Assembly (NCBI GenBank): GCA_008933995.1 | Contig: WARS01000013.1 | Span: 6,858,329 to 6,922,328, forward strand | Source: Datnioides undecimradiatus | Lineage: Eukaryota > Chordata > Actinopteri > Lobotiformes > Datnioididae | Direction: 5' to 3' | Length of the DNA: 64,000 nucleotides | Shown: positions 11,160 to 24,300 of the stretch, piece after piece | Position numbering within the stretch: the first letter of the stretch is position 1 | Layout: the number at the start of each line of letters is the position of its first letter | The notes under the pieces: generated by a model | The model's database searches: none | Seen by the model: only the letters and a program-made list of their open reading frames with translations | Told to the model about the DNA's origin: nothing | Translations under genes and position numbers: made by a program

Positions 11160-11270
11160 CCAATCAATCGCTAATAGAAAGTCTTTCCTCTGGTAGCGGC
11201 CAATCAAAAGCTCACAATGTGGCCTCTCCTTGAAACAACGGCCAATCAGTTACTCACAAAGCTTGTCGCT
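11160..11270 (+). repeat. Degenerate ~41-base tandem repeat with three CCAAT boxes
   Basis: CCAATCA occurs at 11160, 11200 and 11242, spaced 40 and 42 bases. The last two are preceded by CGG. Sequence between the boxes is weakly alike (CTnA then TCCT before CGGCCAATCA), so this looks like a decayed tandem repeat. CCAATCA is the NF-Y recognition core. No nearby gene explains it. Confidence 0.4.
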
Positions 11271-12182
11271 ATCATGTTGATCCTGATAAAATGTAATTAT
11301 CCTCTGTTTTCATGGACACGTATTGATGACATTGGGCATTGAGGGATGGTGATAATAAATAAATGCCAGCTAATAAGAAAATAACTGAGGAAATGGAAAG
11401 AGAATAAGTGTTTTTTCCAACCCTGACGCCCTTTCAGATTGTAATTAATTCAAATATGATTTTTTTCTGCAAGCATATAATCCATTTCAGCATTTTTCTC
11501 ATTCATTTTATAGGATTTGATCTTGGCTCATTTGAATAAACATTTTGCTCCATATTAGTCTGGGTAATGAAGTGGATCTCAGAAGAAAAATGCTTTTGTT
11601 ATGAGAGTGGAGACCGCTGTGTCACAGTGGTCACCTCAGCAGGGAAATTGCTGATTGGATACCAGATTCAATCTGATGCAGAATGCCAATAATGATTTGT
11701 AATTTTTCTGACAAAGTTTCAGTGTCGAGAGTGATGAGTAAGGGTGCTTTTGGAAATGGGAAGTGGGGTCCAAGCACAAAGCACCAAGCACAGTGTTGGT
11801 ATATTGGATTATGGTGTAGGAGCAGCCACAAACAATCTCGTCTCGTGGTTGTTGAAGTTTGTAACACTATTTAGCATTTATAGGATAAATATATTAAATA
11901 AACAGTTTCCAATATAATGTTAATATAATATACTGTGTAATGTATAACTGTTTATTAATCTATTTGTCAACAGCTATAATTCCTCCTTTCAGCACTTATG
12001 AACTGATGTTCACAGGAGAAGTTACAGTCGTCTACAAACAACTACACATTAATAAACACTTTAATAAGTCATTCACTCTGCTCACAACTATATTAAAGTA
12101 CCCTATAAACTATTTATATGGGATGAACTGAAATCCTTGTCCTTGCTGGTCAGCCAGTAATAATATCAAGTAAACAGATAAA
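11271..12182. other. Intergenic sequence, no gene seen
   Basis: AT-rich, with short open frames lacking similarity. Nothing recognised. Confidence 0.5.
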
Positions 12183-12190
12183 CCTGTCAG

Positions 12191-12569
12191 CAGTGGTGGA
12201 AGAAGGGCTCAGGTATCTTACTAAAGTACTCTGTTAAAAGTAGAAGTCCTGCATTAAAAGTCTTAGGTAAGTAACAGTACAAAAGTATTAGTATCAATAT
12301 GTTTTAAAAGTATTAAAGTAAATGTATGCAGAGTGAAGCATGAATGTGTAATATTGCGACTGGGGCTTATTTTAATCACTTTATACACTGTTTGGCAGCT
12401 TAACTTGCAATGATGGATCATCATTTATTGTTGTATTTATATTTATTATTGATAACCTAAAAGAAATTAATAACCAGTGTGGATTGAAATGAATTACGAT
12501 GAATGAATTACTTAAGCAAAGTACCTCAAAATCGTACTTAAGTACAGGAATCGATTAGACGTACCACTG
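12191..12569 (+). mobile_element. hAT-like non-autonomous element, copy 2
   Basis: Begins CAGTGGTGGAAGAAG and ends in GTACCACTG, an inverted-repeat end. It is flanked by CCTGTCAG (12183-12190) and TTTGTCAG (12570-12577), which agree at 6 of 8 bases and fit the 8-base target duplication typical of hAT elements. The interior has AGTAC-rich words shared with the other copies. It is 379 bases and non-coding. Confidence 0.7.
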
Positions 12570-12629
12570 TTTGTCAGCATCATTTAGGCCCACATTTAAA
12601 ACTGTGGTTTAACTCGTAGGGGCCACTTT

Positions 12630-12667
12630 CACACACACACACACACACACACACGCGCGCGCGCGCA
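12630..12667. repeat. Compound (CA)n(CG)n repeat
   Basis: A run of about 12 CA units passes directly into about 6 CG units. Such alternating purine-pyrimidine tracts readily form Z-DNA. Confidence 0.9.
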
Positions 12668-14002
12668 CAAAGAAGTCAGAGACAGTGAGAAAATTGATGT
12701 TTTTGAAGTAGCCCATTTCTGTGTGAGGGAAATGAAATTTGAAAGAGCTGAGATGGAGCTGAAAAAAAGACCCAACTCACCTCTCTCACCACGCCACATC
12801 GTCTCTCTATCTCTCTTTAGATTCATAATGTACTGAAGTGATTGACTTCTTATCGTGTTTCTTATTTCACATTGGAAGATTCAACATGCCGCGCATCTCT
12901 GTGAACTCTCAGGACAGGACTTGTCTTACAGAGAAATAAAACGAAATAAACTGCTCTCCGCAATGGAAAAAGATGCCCAGATGTTAGTTTCATAGATGAT
13001 TTCACTTCTTCGTAATATTATGTGTTTGAATAAGGTCAAGAAAGCGGTGCAGCAGTCATTTCCTGCCTGTGGAAAGGGCTCCGGTTCACGATGGTCCCGG
13101 TGCAAACGTCGGAACCTGAACTACACAAACGCAGAGGGATTTAATGGGATGCGTGACTCCTATTTCACTATCTTAATCGGCTGTCTGTTCCCCCTGTTTT
13201 GATTTACCCACTGTTATTATAAACAGCCTGAGTGTGGAGCCCGTGCACTCACTCACACACGCATCACACACACACAAGCGCGCACTTATATGAATCCAGT
13301 GCGCAGGAATCAGGGATTGCTGGCTCTCAACACAAATGTCATGGTGAGTCGTAACCTTTACTGGAGCACGTTATCTGCTCTGATAGCGTGGCCGGGGCCG
13401 GGACGGGGACCGACGCGATGCGATCGGATTTGAAAGGTCCCCATCCAAGTCATGCCCACCGGCTATCTTGCCTCCACAGTTCAGCAGCACCAGCACTATA
13501 CGGCACGTCGCAAAGTTTCCAAGGATCTGATCTGTCCCGCTGTATCTGCATCCTCCCTGCCCTCAATTAATCAGCCGTGGCCGGGGAATAGGACCTGGGT
13601 CACCCTGTGTGGGAGAGGATGCAAGATGTGCAGCAACACGACACAGAATGGGATTGTAATGACAACAAAAAACTTGACATGTCTCAGCTGCTCTTTTTTT
13701 TTTTTACTTTTAGTGGTAGGACATGTGAGGATGTGAGACTGTGTGGAGAAAAGACGGATGTGGTAGGCGGCGTTGGAGGCAGATGTGTTTGCAGAAGTGC
13801 TGACATGTGTATCTGTCACTGCGGGTCATGAGTTATGAAACTGACAATGCCAGCTCCTTGCTTAAACCACAGAGATCACTGGACGTCCTTGATGTCAGCT
13901 TGGATAGATAAATGGAGATCTGCATTACATAAACCATGTTGCATTTAAAATAAAAAATAGCAGCTGTGTGTGTTCCTCTCCTTCTGAACTATTATTTCTA
14001 AC
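12668..14002. other. Intergenic sequence with a CpG-richer patch
   Basis: No gene recognised. About 13070-13440 is clearly richer in CpG than its surroundings, with a TATA-like CTTATATGAA at about 13286 and ATG followed by the donor-like GTGAGT at about 13339. This could be the start of an unannotated transcript, but no downstream exon is identified. Confidence 0.35.
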
Positions 14003-14400
14003 CAGTGGTGGAACAACTATATCCAGATCTTTTACCTCAGTTAAAATAACAACACAATGTGAAAAACACTGTGGTATAAGTCCGGCAAGGTAAAAATACA
14101 GAAGTGTATCATTTAAACACATTAAAAGTATTCATAATGAAGACTGGCCTTATGTCGCAGCTGGTAAATGTGGATCTAGTTTTAATACACCACTAGGTAG
14201 CTTAACACACAATAATACAGCATAATGTGTTTGTTAAGACATTGATTTATGTTTTGCATTAAGAACCTAAATCTGTGTAGTAACTATATCTGTCAAATAA
14301 TAAAAAAAATACTGTATTTGCCTCAGAAATGTTAAATAGAAGTTGATTACAGTCAAGTACCCATGGACTGTACAAGTAGTTAGGTAAATGTATTGAATTA
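14003..14400 (+). mobile_element. hAT-like non-autonomous element, copy 3
   Basis: Begins CAGTGGTGGAACAAC, followed by CCAGATCTTTTACCTCAG, and the interior has GCAGCTGGTAAATGTGG, as in related copies. The right end is worn away near 14400, with no CCACTG end visible. Non-coding. Confidence 0.6.
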
Positions 14401-15303
14401 TATATTACATATTGTTCAACACACTGAAGATAACAACAGTTTAACAGCAGAGTGAAGTAAGTGCTTCACACAGAATTGGAAAAAGAATTAGTTCATGTTC
14501 ATGTTCTGTTATCACTGTGGCCTACTTTAACTTTATTGTCCTCAAGGGGGAATTTGTCTTGCAGCCAGGTGAACAGCAGAACACCCAGAGACTTGAACAG
14601 AAGACATCATTTTAAAAAAAAAATATGTAAATCATATAATAATAAGATTCACTGGTTGCATTATTAGCCCTGTGAGGCTGGTGATGCTTCGAGGGAATGC
14701 TCCATTTAAACCGTCATGGTGGTCCATCCAAAATTTGGTGGTCCATCCAAAAAAAACACAAAACAATGCACATGAAGTGAAACCAAACCTGGAGTTCATC
14801 CAGCTGACTCATGAACATCTGAACACTTTGGTGTCAGATAAATTGTTGTCTCACCCTCTCAGACTCTTTGGTAAATTTCCTTCCAGGGGAAAGAAGCTCG
14901 ACCTCTAAAAAACACCGGTCTAAAAAAAAAAAAATCACTAAAACCTCGGAAAGTGCTCTCCCTCTGAACATGTGAGGAGGTCCAGTTTACAGAACAGACA
15001 CTCCTGCTAAAAAATCAAACAGCACATTATCACAGACGATCACCTGACTGAACAGGAGAAGGGCTGGATGTCAAGAAGTGTTTAAGTGCATCGAAAAATA
15101 GGATTCAAGACATTCAATGTTTTACTGTGTCCCTTTATGTTCAAGGCTCCTTTTCTGAGTAGTTTTCAGCACAAGTAATCATAATTTTTACTTTACCTCT
15201 GTTTAAATTAACATTTTTTCTATGGGGTATTCTTGTCCTCCGTACACCTCAGTTGAAGGTGCTCACAGTGTGTGAGACACTGGCTCCAGGTTAGTTTTTA
15301 TGC

Positions 15304-15321
15304 TCACAGCAGGGGGCAGTA
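15304..15321 (+). promoter_or_regulatory. CTCF-like motif
   Basis: ACAGCAGGGGGCAGTA within this span differs from the core CTCF consensus CCASYAGRKGGCRSYA only at the first base. It has the same orientation as the motif at 8302. Confidence 0.4.
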
Positions 15322-18300
15322 GTGAATAGAGTTTCTCCTGAGAGTCACAGTGACTGAGCCAAAACCCAGATCCCTGTTTTCTCTCAGTATCTCTGTGCAG
15401 GTTCATAGGTCTGTGTTTTTTGTCTCTTCTATAGGGATAAAACTGGACTATCTACACGGATGACACAGTCAGAAGCAAATAATTCAATATTAATTTGATT
15501 TTTTCATCATTATTCATCCCTCATGAAAGATTTGTGTTTAAAGAAAAAGCAGCGGGAACATTTCTCCACAGCAGCATGTGTGAAATGTCAAATTTAAGAA
15601 CTATTCTTTCTAAACTGTTTACTTCTGCATTTTTCACAAGTTATTATGAGGATTTAACATCAGGTGGTCTTTGTGCTCTTTTTCGTGGTCTTCCACCCCC
15701 CAGTTTGCTTGGATTGCAGCTTTCAGTGCTTCAGTGGAGCAGCGTGACTCCACGGGGTGGCATGCTGTTGTTCTTGGGGTTGCTCAGTCACCGTCCAAAT
15801 CCTCCGTTTCTGCACCTGTTTCCAAGACAACTGACATTTAAAGGGGCGGCTCGGGTTATTGACTGTTTGCCCTTGACCAGCACTCTGCTTGCACTTGAAA
15901 ACTGTTTGGTTCAACCTGTGACTGTTTCATTATTTTCTGCCGAAGCTCTCCTCAAACTGGCTGTCCCCTCGTGGCAGCTGATGGCCAATGTTGTAGAAGA
16001 ACAAACAACGTTAGCTGCATGTGAGTGTTTCCTTTCTGGGTGGAGCAACAGGGTGGGGAGATTAAACTGAGGAGGCTCCATTTTGCCTCGTGCATTTTAA
16101 TTCAAGAAAGGATTTACACTGAGGATGCATGTGAGTCATACATTAATGCCTAATGTGGGAAATCAACTCAAATGGGGCAAGCTGGCTGCCATAGATTCAT
16201 TGGAGTAACTGAATAACAGGTTTATGTAGACAGTGGCGCCCTACAGTGTAACACCACGCCATCAAATTAAAATTAAACCACCTAAGATGAATGTAGTGGA
16301 GAATTTTCTCCCCCTCCTCCCCCTCTGATATTCTCCAGCGGAGGTCTCCTTCAATGCTCTTTTATGTTATCAACACAGAGCCTGATGTCTCAATCTGGCA
16401 ACCCATCGCCTGTTTCCTACTGATGATTATGGGGAAATTATTCACTAACAGGTGAAACTAGTCAAGCAAAAATAATGGGATTTCTCACCTCAGAATAGCA
16501 GCACAGGTTCTGTTGTCTGGAGAAAACTGATATTTTACTTGAAGAGTGGCAAGTGAATGACAGAGAGTTAGAAAACCGATGAAAGGCGCTGTTAAAAAAA
16601 TAATCTTGATGGACTGGATACTTTCAACACAATTGTAGGACAGACATGTGCACATTTCTAACTCCATTGCCTTGAGGAGATACTTCAGCTATTATAAGAC
16701 TTCTGGACAGAGAGATTGTACAATAGAAACTCACGCTGCACAGGTCAACATATCCTGATTTTTCAGCTATATTTGTGCTTGTTCACTGTTTGATTTCACC
16801 CATCGATAGAACCACCACTACACTAGACACTAGAAATCTGTATTGTTCATAATTAGGCCTTATTGTGCCTTGTCTCATTACGGAACAGGAGACTACTGTC
16901 AGACAATTGCTGTGTTTACGTTGTTTCAGACAATGTGATATAGGTAATCACAGCAAGCAGAAGGTCTGAAATGGAAATGTCTTTGCTGGATGTGTGTTAC
17001 AGAAAATGAGCAGAATAATGAGGCTTTCTTCAACTTCCTCGATGTCTTCTTCATCAGCAACAAACTCCACAACCACCTGAAAACACAGGCAGCTCGAGCT
17101 GGCCAATCACAGTTTGCACAGCGTCTCCTGATTTCTCTGCAGCTGCTGTATCCTTTAGGTCTGGTTATGTACATTTATCATGGTATAGGTAAGGTCACAT
17201 TGGGGTTCTGAAAACCCCTAAAAGGATGTGACATCACAGTTCAAAGCAATGTGCTAAGAAACTGAAAACAACACGTTAGAGTGAGGCATAGCTAATAGTA
17301 GTAGCTAATAGTAATGCCTAAAGTGACCTCAACTTGGTTTTTTTTATTTTTTAAGACCAATTATCATGCACATCACATACAATTTAAAAAGTGTGTTAAT
17401 TGTTCTATGTTCATTTGTCAACTAAATGCCCTGTAAGACATCAGTGAGTGCTGATGTGGCTTAAATAATATCCTCCTTCAATACTATACTGATGATACAC
17501 AGCGTTATTTACACGTGACGCTGGTCCTAGAGCATGAAAAGCAATCTGAGAAACCGTTTTATTGATCCAGCCTGGACTCCAAGTAGTAACAAGTATTTTT
17601 AGCTAAAATTACATCATTTCCATGATTCTATTCTTTTCAGTCCATTAGGTGCTCAAACACAGCAGTTATGCTTGTAAGAAGAACAAAGAGAAGGCCATTT
17701 CTTTTTAATCTTAGTTCTTTGTATAGAAGCAACGTTGGCTTTAGGAATATTATTAAATAGATTAGACAGATACAGTAGATTGGAGCCAATTTATTTTCTG
17801 AACTTTTAACTTCCTTTGAAATGTCTGCAGAAATCTTTAGTGCTTCAAAACTCAGCATTAATTCAAACTTTGATGTGATGAGTCAGAGTTATATTTACTT
17901 GCTATTCCTTCATTAACCCCCGTAGATTATTCCATAGACCTTTAAGGAGAGACATCTCAGAGAAAACTGTGTTATACTATATCTTTATATTGATAACTTA
18001 CTGAGACTGCCTTGTCATTTGTCCAAACTCATGATTTTCAAAAATGGGAACAGCCTTCTCTGCAGATTTATTCACGGTTTGGGTTCACAGTGGGGTCAAC
18101 AGGCAGCGCGGTGCTGCATGGATCTCACTGTAACACACTCAAAATAAACAGACAGCACCAATTCACTGAGTCATGTCTTAGCTGCTGCAACATGCATTTA
18201 CAAATTTCTAATTACAGCAAGCAAAAGTTAATTAGACTGAAGACTTGCGGATTTAAAAAAAAATATTAGTCCCAGAGTCGTCACAAAGAGACGTTATTGG

Positions 18301-21300
18301 TTTAGTCAGTTAATTCTGTCTCAGGCCACATCAGTCCGGGAATTGTTGAGTTCAGTGGATGTTTAGTGTGTTGTTCCAGCTAATGAGGCAGTTACAATGT
18401 CAAAACCCGGAATAGCGAGATCAAACAAGTAAATGAAGATGACAGAACTAGATCATATAAGCTGCTTTTCTGCATCTATTTACATTTCCCTTGGTTTTGT
18501 GTCAGAAAAAGATGATTTTTATCTGGGTATTTTCTTTGTGATGAATACAGATGTTATATCCAAGCTGTATCTTGGGGGGGGCTTGTATCTTTTTTATATT
18601 TTCAAGAGCAAGATTTTCCAGAAGTTTCATGTCAGAGGGATTTGTCCATTTAAGATGCTCCTTACAAAATGTCATGTGCTGTTACAATGTTCAAATCTTC
18701 TTTTGATGCCATGTGACATGCCTCTAAAGGTCATGCATACAACATATTGTCATGTAGAGAAAAGGCTTATGTGAGGCTAGGGAAAGAGATGAAAGTCAGG
18801 CGGGGAGAGATACACAAAGAGACAGGGAAAGACAGACGAATGGAGCAAAAGACACGACACTTGATGCATATTCACCACAACATACATCCTCTAACAAGGG
18901 CTTTCAAGGTCACTGCAATGAAGAAGCGAAACCATAATCTTGAAATCCCACTTTTCCTTCTCCCCTGACTACCACCATCCACCCTCCTCATTTCTTTGTT
19001 TTTTTCTTCCTTTTTCTCTTTCTGTCTCTTTCACTCCCCTCTCCCTGTGTCGTCTCCCTGATCGGGCGGCAGACAGCGTGTAAGTGCTCTAACCCAGAGA
19101 AGTCTCCAGGAGCTCTTGTGATTGGCTGTGCTCTGCAGCACAGTTCACAATCGATTAAGGCACGGTGAGCTCCCGTTAACAGCTTTTCTCTGCTGCTCCT
19201 GTGGCTTTGATACTGTCACATAGACTCCAACTTCGCCCTTAACCCTTCAACCACTGTCCTCTCTCTTTCTCTTTGTCTCTTTCACTTTCTCTCTTTACAC
19301 TTTTCCTTTCATTTTCAAAGCCCCCAGTCTCCCTCACTCTATTGCCACTCAAAGGCGTTTCTCCCAACTCTCACTCAAGGTTTGTGTTACTCTCTCTTTC
19401 TCTTTTTTTTCCTGGAGTTCTTACTCTTCAGTCACTTAGAGCCTCTTCTCCCCTCACTCACCTTGTTCTGTCATCTTAAATTTCAGTCACTTTTTTTGGT
19501 CCTGAGGTAAAAAGCACAAAAGACAGAGCGAAAAGGAGATAAAAGTCGTTCTTTACAGCAATCATGCCAGAAGTTGCCAGACATAATGGATGATGTCTTG
19601 CATAATACTGGTTAACTTAAGCCTTTATGAATGTGCCTGCTTATCTGTGTACAGAATAGTCAGGGAATAGTGAAGCTAACAAGCACCACAGCTCAGTATC
19701 TCCTGGTTCACACTGGACAATTCCCCTCCTCAGTTTATGTTCAGTGCCAGAGCAGAGCAGAAAATAAGGGTGTGGCAGCAGTGTAGCTCTGGATGTGTGC
19801 GTAGGAGAAAACACAGGCAGCCTGAGGAACCAGGGTTTGCATCCCAACACAGATCTACTATTTGTATTTTTTAAGATCCAGACATTATTCACCATATTGA
19901 CTTGTGTTTTTTTTATTAAATGCTGGAACTCTTTCTCTTTACAGAAATCAGTTTGCAAATGTCCTTTTGAACTAGGTTTGTCCAGAGCAGATCAAAGATG
20001 CTCTCTTTCCAAAAAAACCCCCCTAAAACTAAATGTACAACATTTAGAACCAAACTATGTGGCCATTATTAAGTCTGCCTCCTGTCCACATACTTATGTG
20101 AACTATTGGTCTGTGGGTGATTTTCTTGGTTTGGCCAAATAGTTTCAAATAAGAAACACATTAATGCGACATCATACAATCATAGACACCAGTTTACTTT
20201 ATTAGCTTTGTGAAGAGATTGGGGATAAAAGGTCCATAAATAAAAGACAATCTGAGTTTTGTGTTGAAGACCGCAAGCCCCACCCAACACCTTTGGGATC
20301 AGTTAAGTGCAGAATGTGGACGGAGGGATGAAAAAGATTTATCAAAGTAAAGTGACTGGTCCGTGGGGCTGATTGCAGGGAATGGGAGCCAGCAGCAGCA
20401 GGAGCATGGGAAGATGATGGAGGCATGTGGTTGAGCGGGAGCAAGGAATAATGGGTTAAATTGTGGCAGGCAGCAGTACGACGGAGGCCAGGAGATTGCT
20501 GACAGGCAGATAGATAGACAGGCAGGAAGACAGACAGGCAGGCCCACTGTCGGGTGATAATCCACTGAGGTTGCAACAACAGTGTGACAAAGAGTGGTTG
20601 AAGAACTGGGGTAGATATACTGTGGGCTGCTGTGCTGATGAGAGGCAGGTGTGTAGACTAGGAGGGATGACTAGCAGATTGCAGACAGGTGCTTGCCAAG
20701 CAGAGACCAAAGGGATTCAGGAAGACGATGCCCACGCCAACACACACACAGAAGACATGACAGAGAGGGACAGACGGGGAGAGCGCGACACTGATACAAA
20801 AGCTATTACGGTGTCATATTTTTCGTGTTTTACAATGACATTAATGCACACGTGGCCTAAACAGTCTTTACAAAAAGGAATTTGACACCAGTTGCATGTG
20901 TGATAAATCATCTCACTTGACGCTACTAGCCAATTAAATCTGTTCATTAAGATAAGCACCGTGGATTTAGACAGTGAGTAACACACAGACACGGGTGACA
21001 GACAAGACAAGAGACAAGAGTTGGAGAAACTATGAAATTCTCCACGAACACAAAGGTAGTCAGTAAAAACAGTTTTTGATGGAGAAGAATTCACATTTTC
21101 ATTCTTCACAGCCTGTATGTTTCATATGGTGATATGACAAAGAACAAAGCATCTTCTGAGCAAACATACACGCTCAAATCTGAACTGAGGCCAAAATATT
21201 TTAAACTGTGCTGAATCATAATGCGTGTTAGAGATTGTGCTGATCCAGCGAAAACTTGCATTGGTAATAATCTGTGCGTGGTTGTGTGTCGGGGTTAGAG

Positions 21301-24300
21301 GTCTTATGTTTAGCTCAAAATTATTAATTCATCTCATATATAAATTTCACATTTGTGGCCATTGAAACTGAAGGTGTGACCTTCTCTTTGTGTCTTCAGT
21401 GGGTAGCAGCATAGCCTAGTGTTTGGGTGTAATTGTATTTGACAAGATAAATATCGTACAACAAAATCATCGCCTGTATTTTCTTTTTCTCCTCGCCATC
21501 AATTAAATCATTACTCTGCCGCAGCCTTTCTGTTCTACCGTGCCGTCTCCGCCCCCTCTGGGTGAATGAAAAAAACAGGATGTTTACGTACGAGTTGAAA
21601 TGCATTCATACAAAATGGCGACCAAAATGTGGATTCCCAGCCTTTCTGTGAGGCTGTTCATTTTACAGCTAGCAATGGAAGACAGCATCGCCCGAAGAAA
21701 ATTATGTTTTTTCCCCATGGTTTTTATTGTCAAAAGGCAGTGAACCATTCTCTCAGAAACACAAAAGATGTGCAGCGAGAGAGGCCAATGGCTCGATCTG
21801 CCCAGACAGAGTGTTCTTTTCTTCTCCCTTTTTTCTATTTTCTCTATTGTGGCTCACAGAAAAAAGCTTTAAGTGGCATTTAACTCTTCTACTAGCTGCA
21901 GACATGGCCTACAGCAGCTAAACTCTGCCATTTTCTCTCCATGTATACGTGAGCATACCTGTATCACAGATATATTTCTATTCTGCTCCACAGCATCTCT
22001 GTCCTCAGAGTCATTCTTCATCTTGGGTGGGCATGTCTGTTATGAAATATTCTAAACCCGATGTAATATCAAGTGGTTTCACAGCGGAGGGGATAGTAAC
22101 CGCACATGGTTTCCTTCTGGTTAGTTTTCAGCCCTTAAATGACTCGATTAGGGTTGGAGGAAGATTGTGGTCTTTAATACTAACGTTGACTTTTGGAAAA
22201 CAGGAAATGAACCGTAATCTCTTGTGGCAAGTAGTAGTTTCGTTGACCCATCCTCCCCCATCTGCAGACATTGTGGCTCTGTAACACCATCATACTCTTT
22301 TCTCTGCTTACAGCTGCAAGAGGATTCACTTGAATGTAAGCATATAGGTTGCTTTAGGCAGTTTGCTGAACAACTTTCTGTTTCTGTTCAGAGATTTGTT
22401 GTTGGATGTTGGATGACCTGCTCAAATGTTAACCAGTGACACCGATTTCAGCATAGCCAGTTGAATTTCAAAGTCACTTACAGTTAAAGTGAATTACAGA
22501 TGCACCTTGCTTCTTGCTGGTTGTTTCTGGCTATGGAAAACAAGATGGCGATGACCAAGTGCCAAACTCAAAGTTTCAAAATGGTAGGTCACAAACCGAC
22601 AGATGACAGCTCGTTTGCCCCACGCACTTCTTGCACACGCATGCGCACTTTGGTGTGTCACCGCCTCATCATGCGTTACACCTTAAATTCATTACAGAGA
22701 AAAGCTGACAGACTCGATGTCAAACTCAGTGTCGTCATTGCCAAGATTACAATTTTTCCTTCACATCCCTGCTGCGTCTCTGTAACTTGTGTTCAACAGA
22801 ATTGTCGCATGCTTTTCCCAAAGGATGCACACTTGAGAGGATTATAACAATGCAGTATCTGTGCAGTGTGACAGGTGATGAAGATCTCCAACACAGAATA
22901 ACGCAGAACAATCAACCTGTCGACATTTGATGTGTGCCCAAAGCCCTCTGGGTGGTGTAGTTTGCATTGCTCTCTCCATTGGTATCGCCGCTAACAGCTC
23001 TTGATGGCAGGTGCCACATGTAATGGAGGGATGAGGATGTCGCGCTCAGGGAGCACACATGACCTCCAGGGCCCCGGCTCATCGTGTTTGTTTGGAGATG
23101 GATCTTGTTGGGACCCTGCCGGTGTATGGTGTCCCCTGCCTGGCTCCTCTCTCCTCAGAGCTGTAATCACAGCAGACTGCATGTCACAGCGGCCTGCTCT
23201 AATTGGCCTGTCACTCTCCGTGCGCTGGGGGGGAGGGGCTGGCCTTTGTGGGGCTGCCATGGCGACTGGGCCATTTAATGAGAACGAGCACGCTGTGACT
23301 AATGACATCCCTGAGCCCATCGGATATTCTGCAAATGGACAATTTGCTGCATCACTCACACACTTGCACAACAATACACAAACATAAAAGCACACACCTC
23401 AGCGTGGTCAGACCTCATTGAATACAAGACAGTTTCCACCATGAATCAATACATGACAAGTGGACCTCAGTATTAATGCTAAGGCTATCATCCATACACT
23501 TTTAAGCATTAATAGTTTTATCTAATAAAGTCACTGCTAATGTTATGTGGAGATATTAACTGCAGCTTAAGATACACATTAAGTATTAGGTGGGTCATTA
23601 CTCAGGAGAATTTAATGGGAGACATAAGGCATATCATCCATAATAGGAATATGGATCTGAAGCGAGGCGTGATAACACAGTTGGCCATGTTTGCAGGAGA
23701 GGGAGAGAGAGAAAGAGACATTTACTCGATCATCTTCCATCGCAGCACATCATCGTGTTTATTGGTCCATTAGTGACCAAGTGACAGCATGAAACGTGTG
23801 GATATCTATCAAGTATATCACTTCCAGAGCTGGACGGCAAGCTGAAATATCTTGTGATTTCTCAGAAGGTAAAAACGTGGCTAAAACAACAGCCATTCAC
23901 AAGGTTTAAGGTCACAGTGCAGTCAAGTTTACGAGGCTAACACAATACAGGGACCTGTACTCGCTGCCTCCTGCAGTCTGTTACATTCTGTTTTTCCTGA
24001 GGCAAGTCTGAGGCTAAATTATTGATTGATGATATTATGGAATATGTTACTTAATACAGTAATAAACAAAAACGGATATGGATGCGCTACACCGGACAGT
24101 CAGTTTCGAGTATCATTTGCTATACTTTTGTGATTCTGAAATCCTACATACAAACACTGACAATCACAGTTTTTTAAGTTAGAAATAATAATAATATTCA
24201 GCACTATGATAGCAGAGAGGACCAGAGTACAAACAGACGGGAAGCAGATGCAGGAACAGTCAACTTTAGAAAACACAGAAAACAGAGAAATTATAGACAG

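Noticed and set aside
14528-14562. CTTTATTGTCCTCAAGGGGG resembling the 3' tail of fish LINEs
   Set aside because: Too short to assign, with no reverse transcriptase sequence nearby.
15495-16070. Longest intergenic open frame, 191 codons
   Set aside because: It begins with TTG, has no recognisable domain, biased leucine/serine content and no exon signals; length is plausible by chance over 45 kb.
20470-20560. GACAGGCAGATAGATAGACAG low-complexity stretch
   Set aside because: Looked for CRISPR-like or tandem structure; it is an irregular tetranucleotide-like repeat without fixed units.
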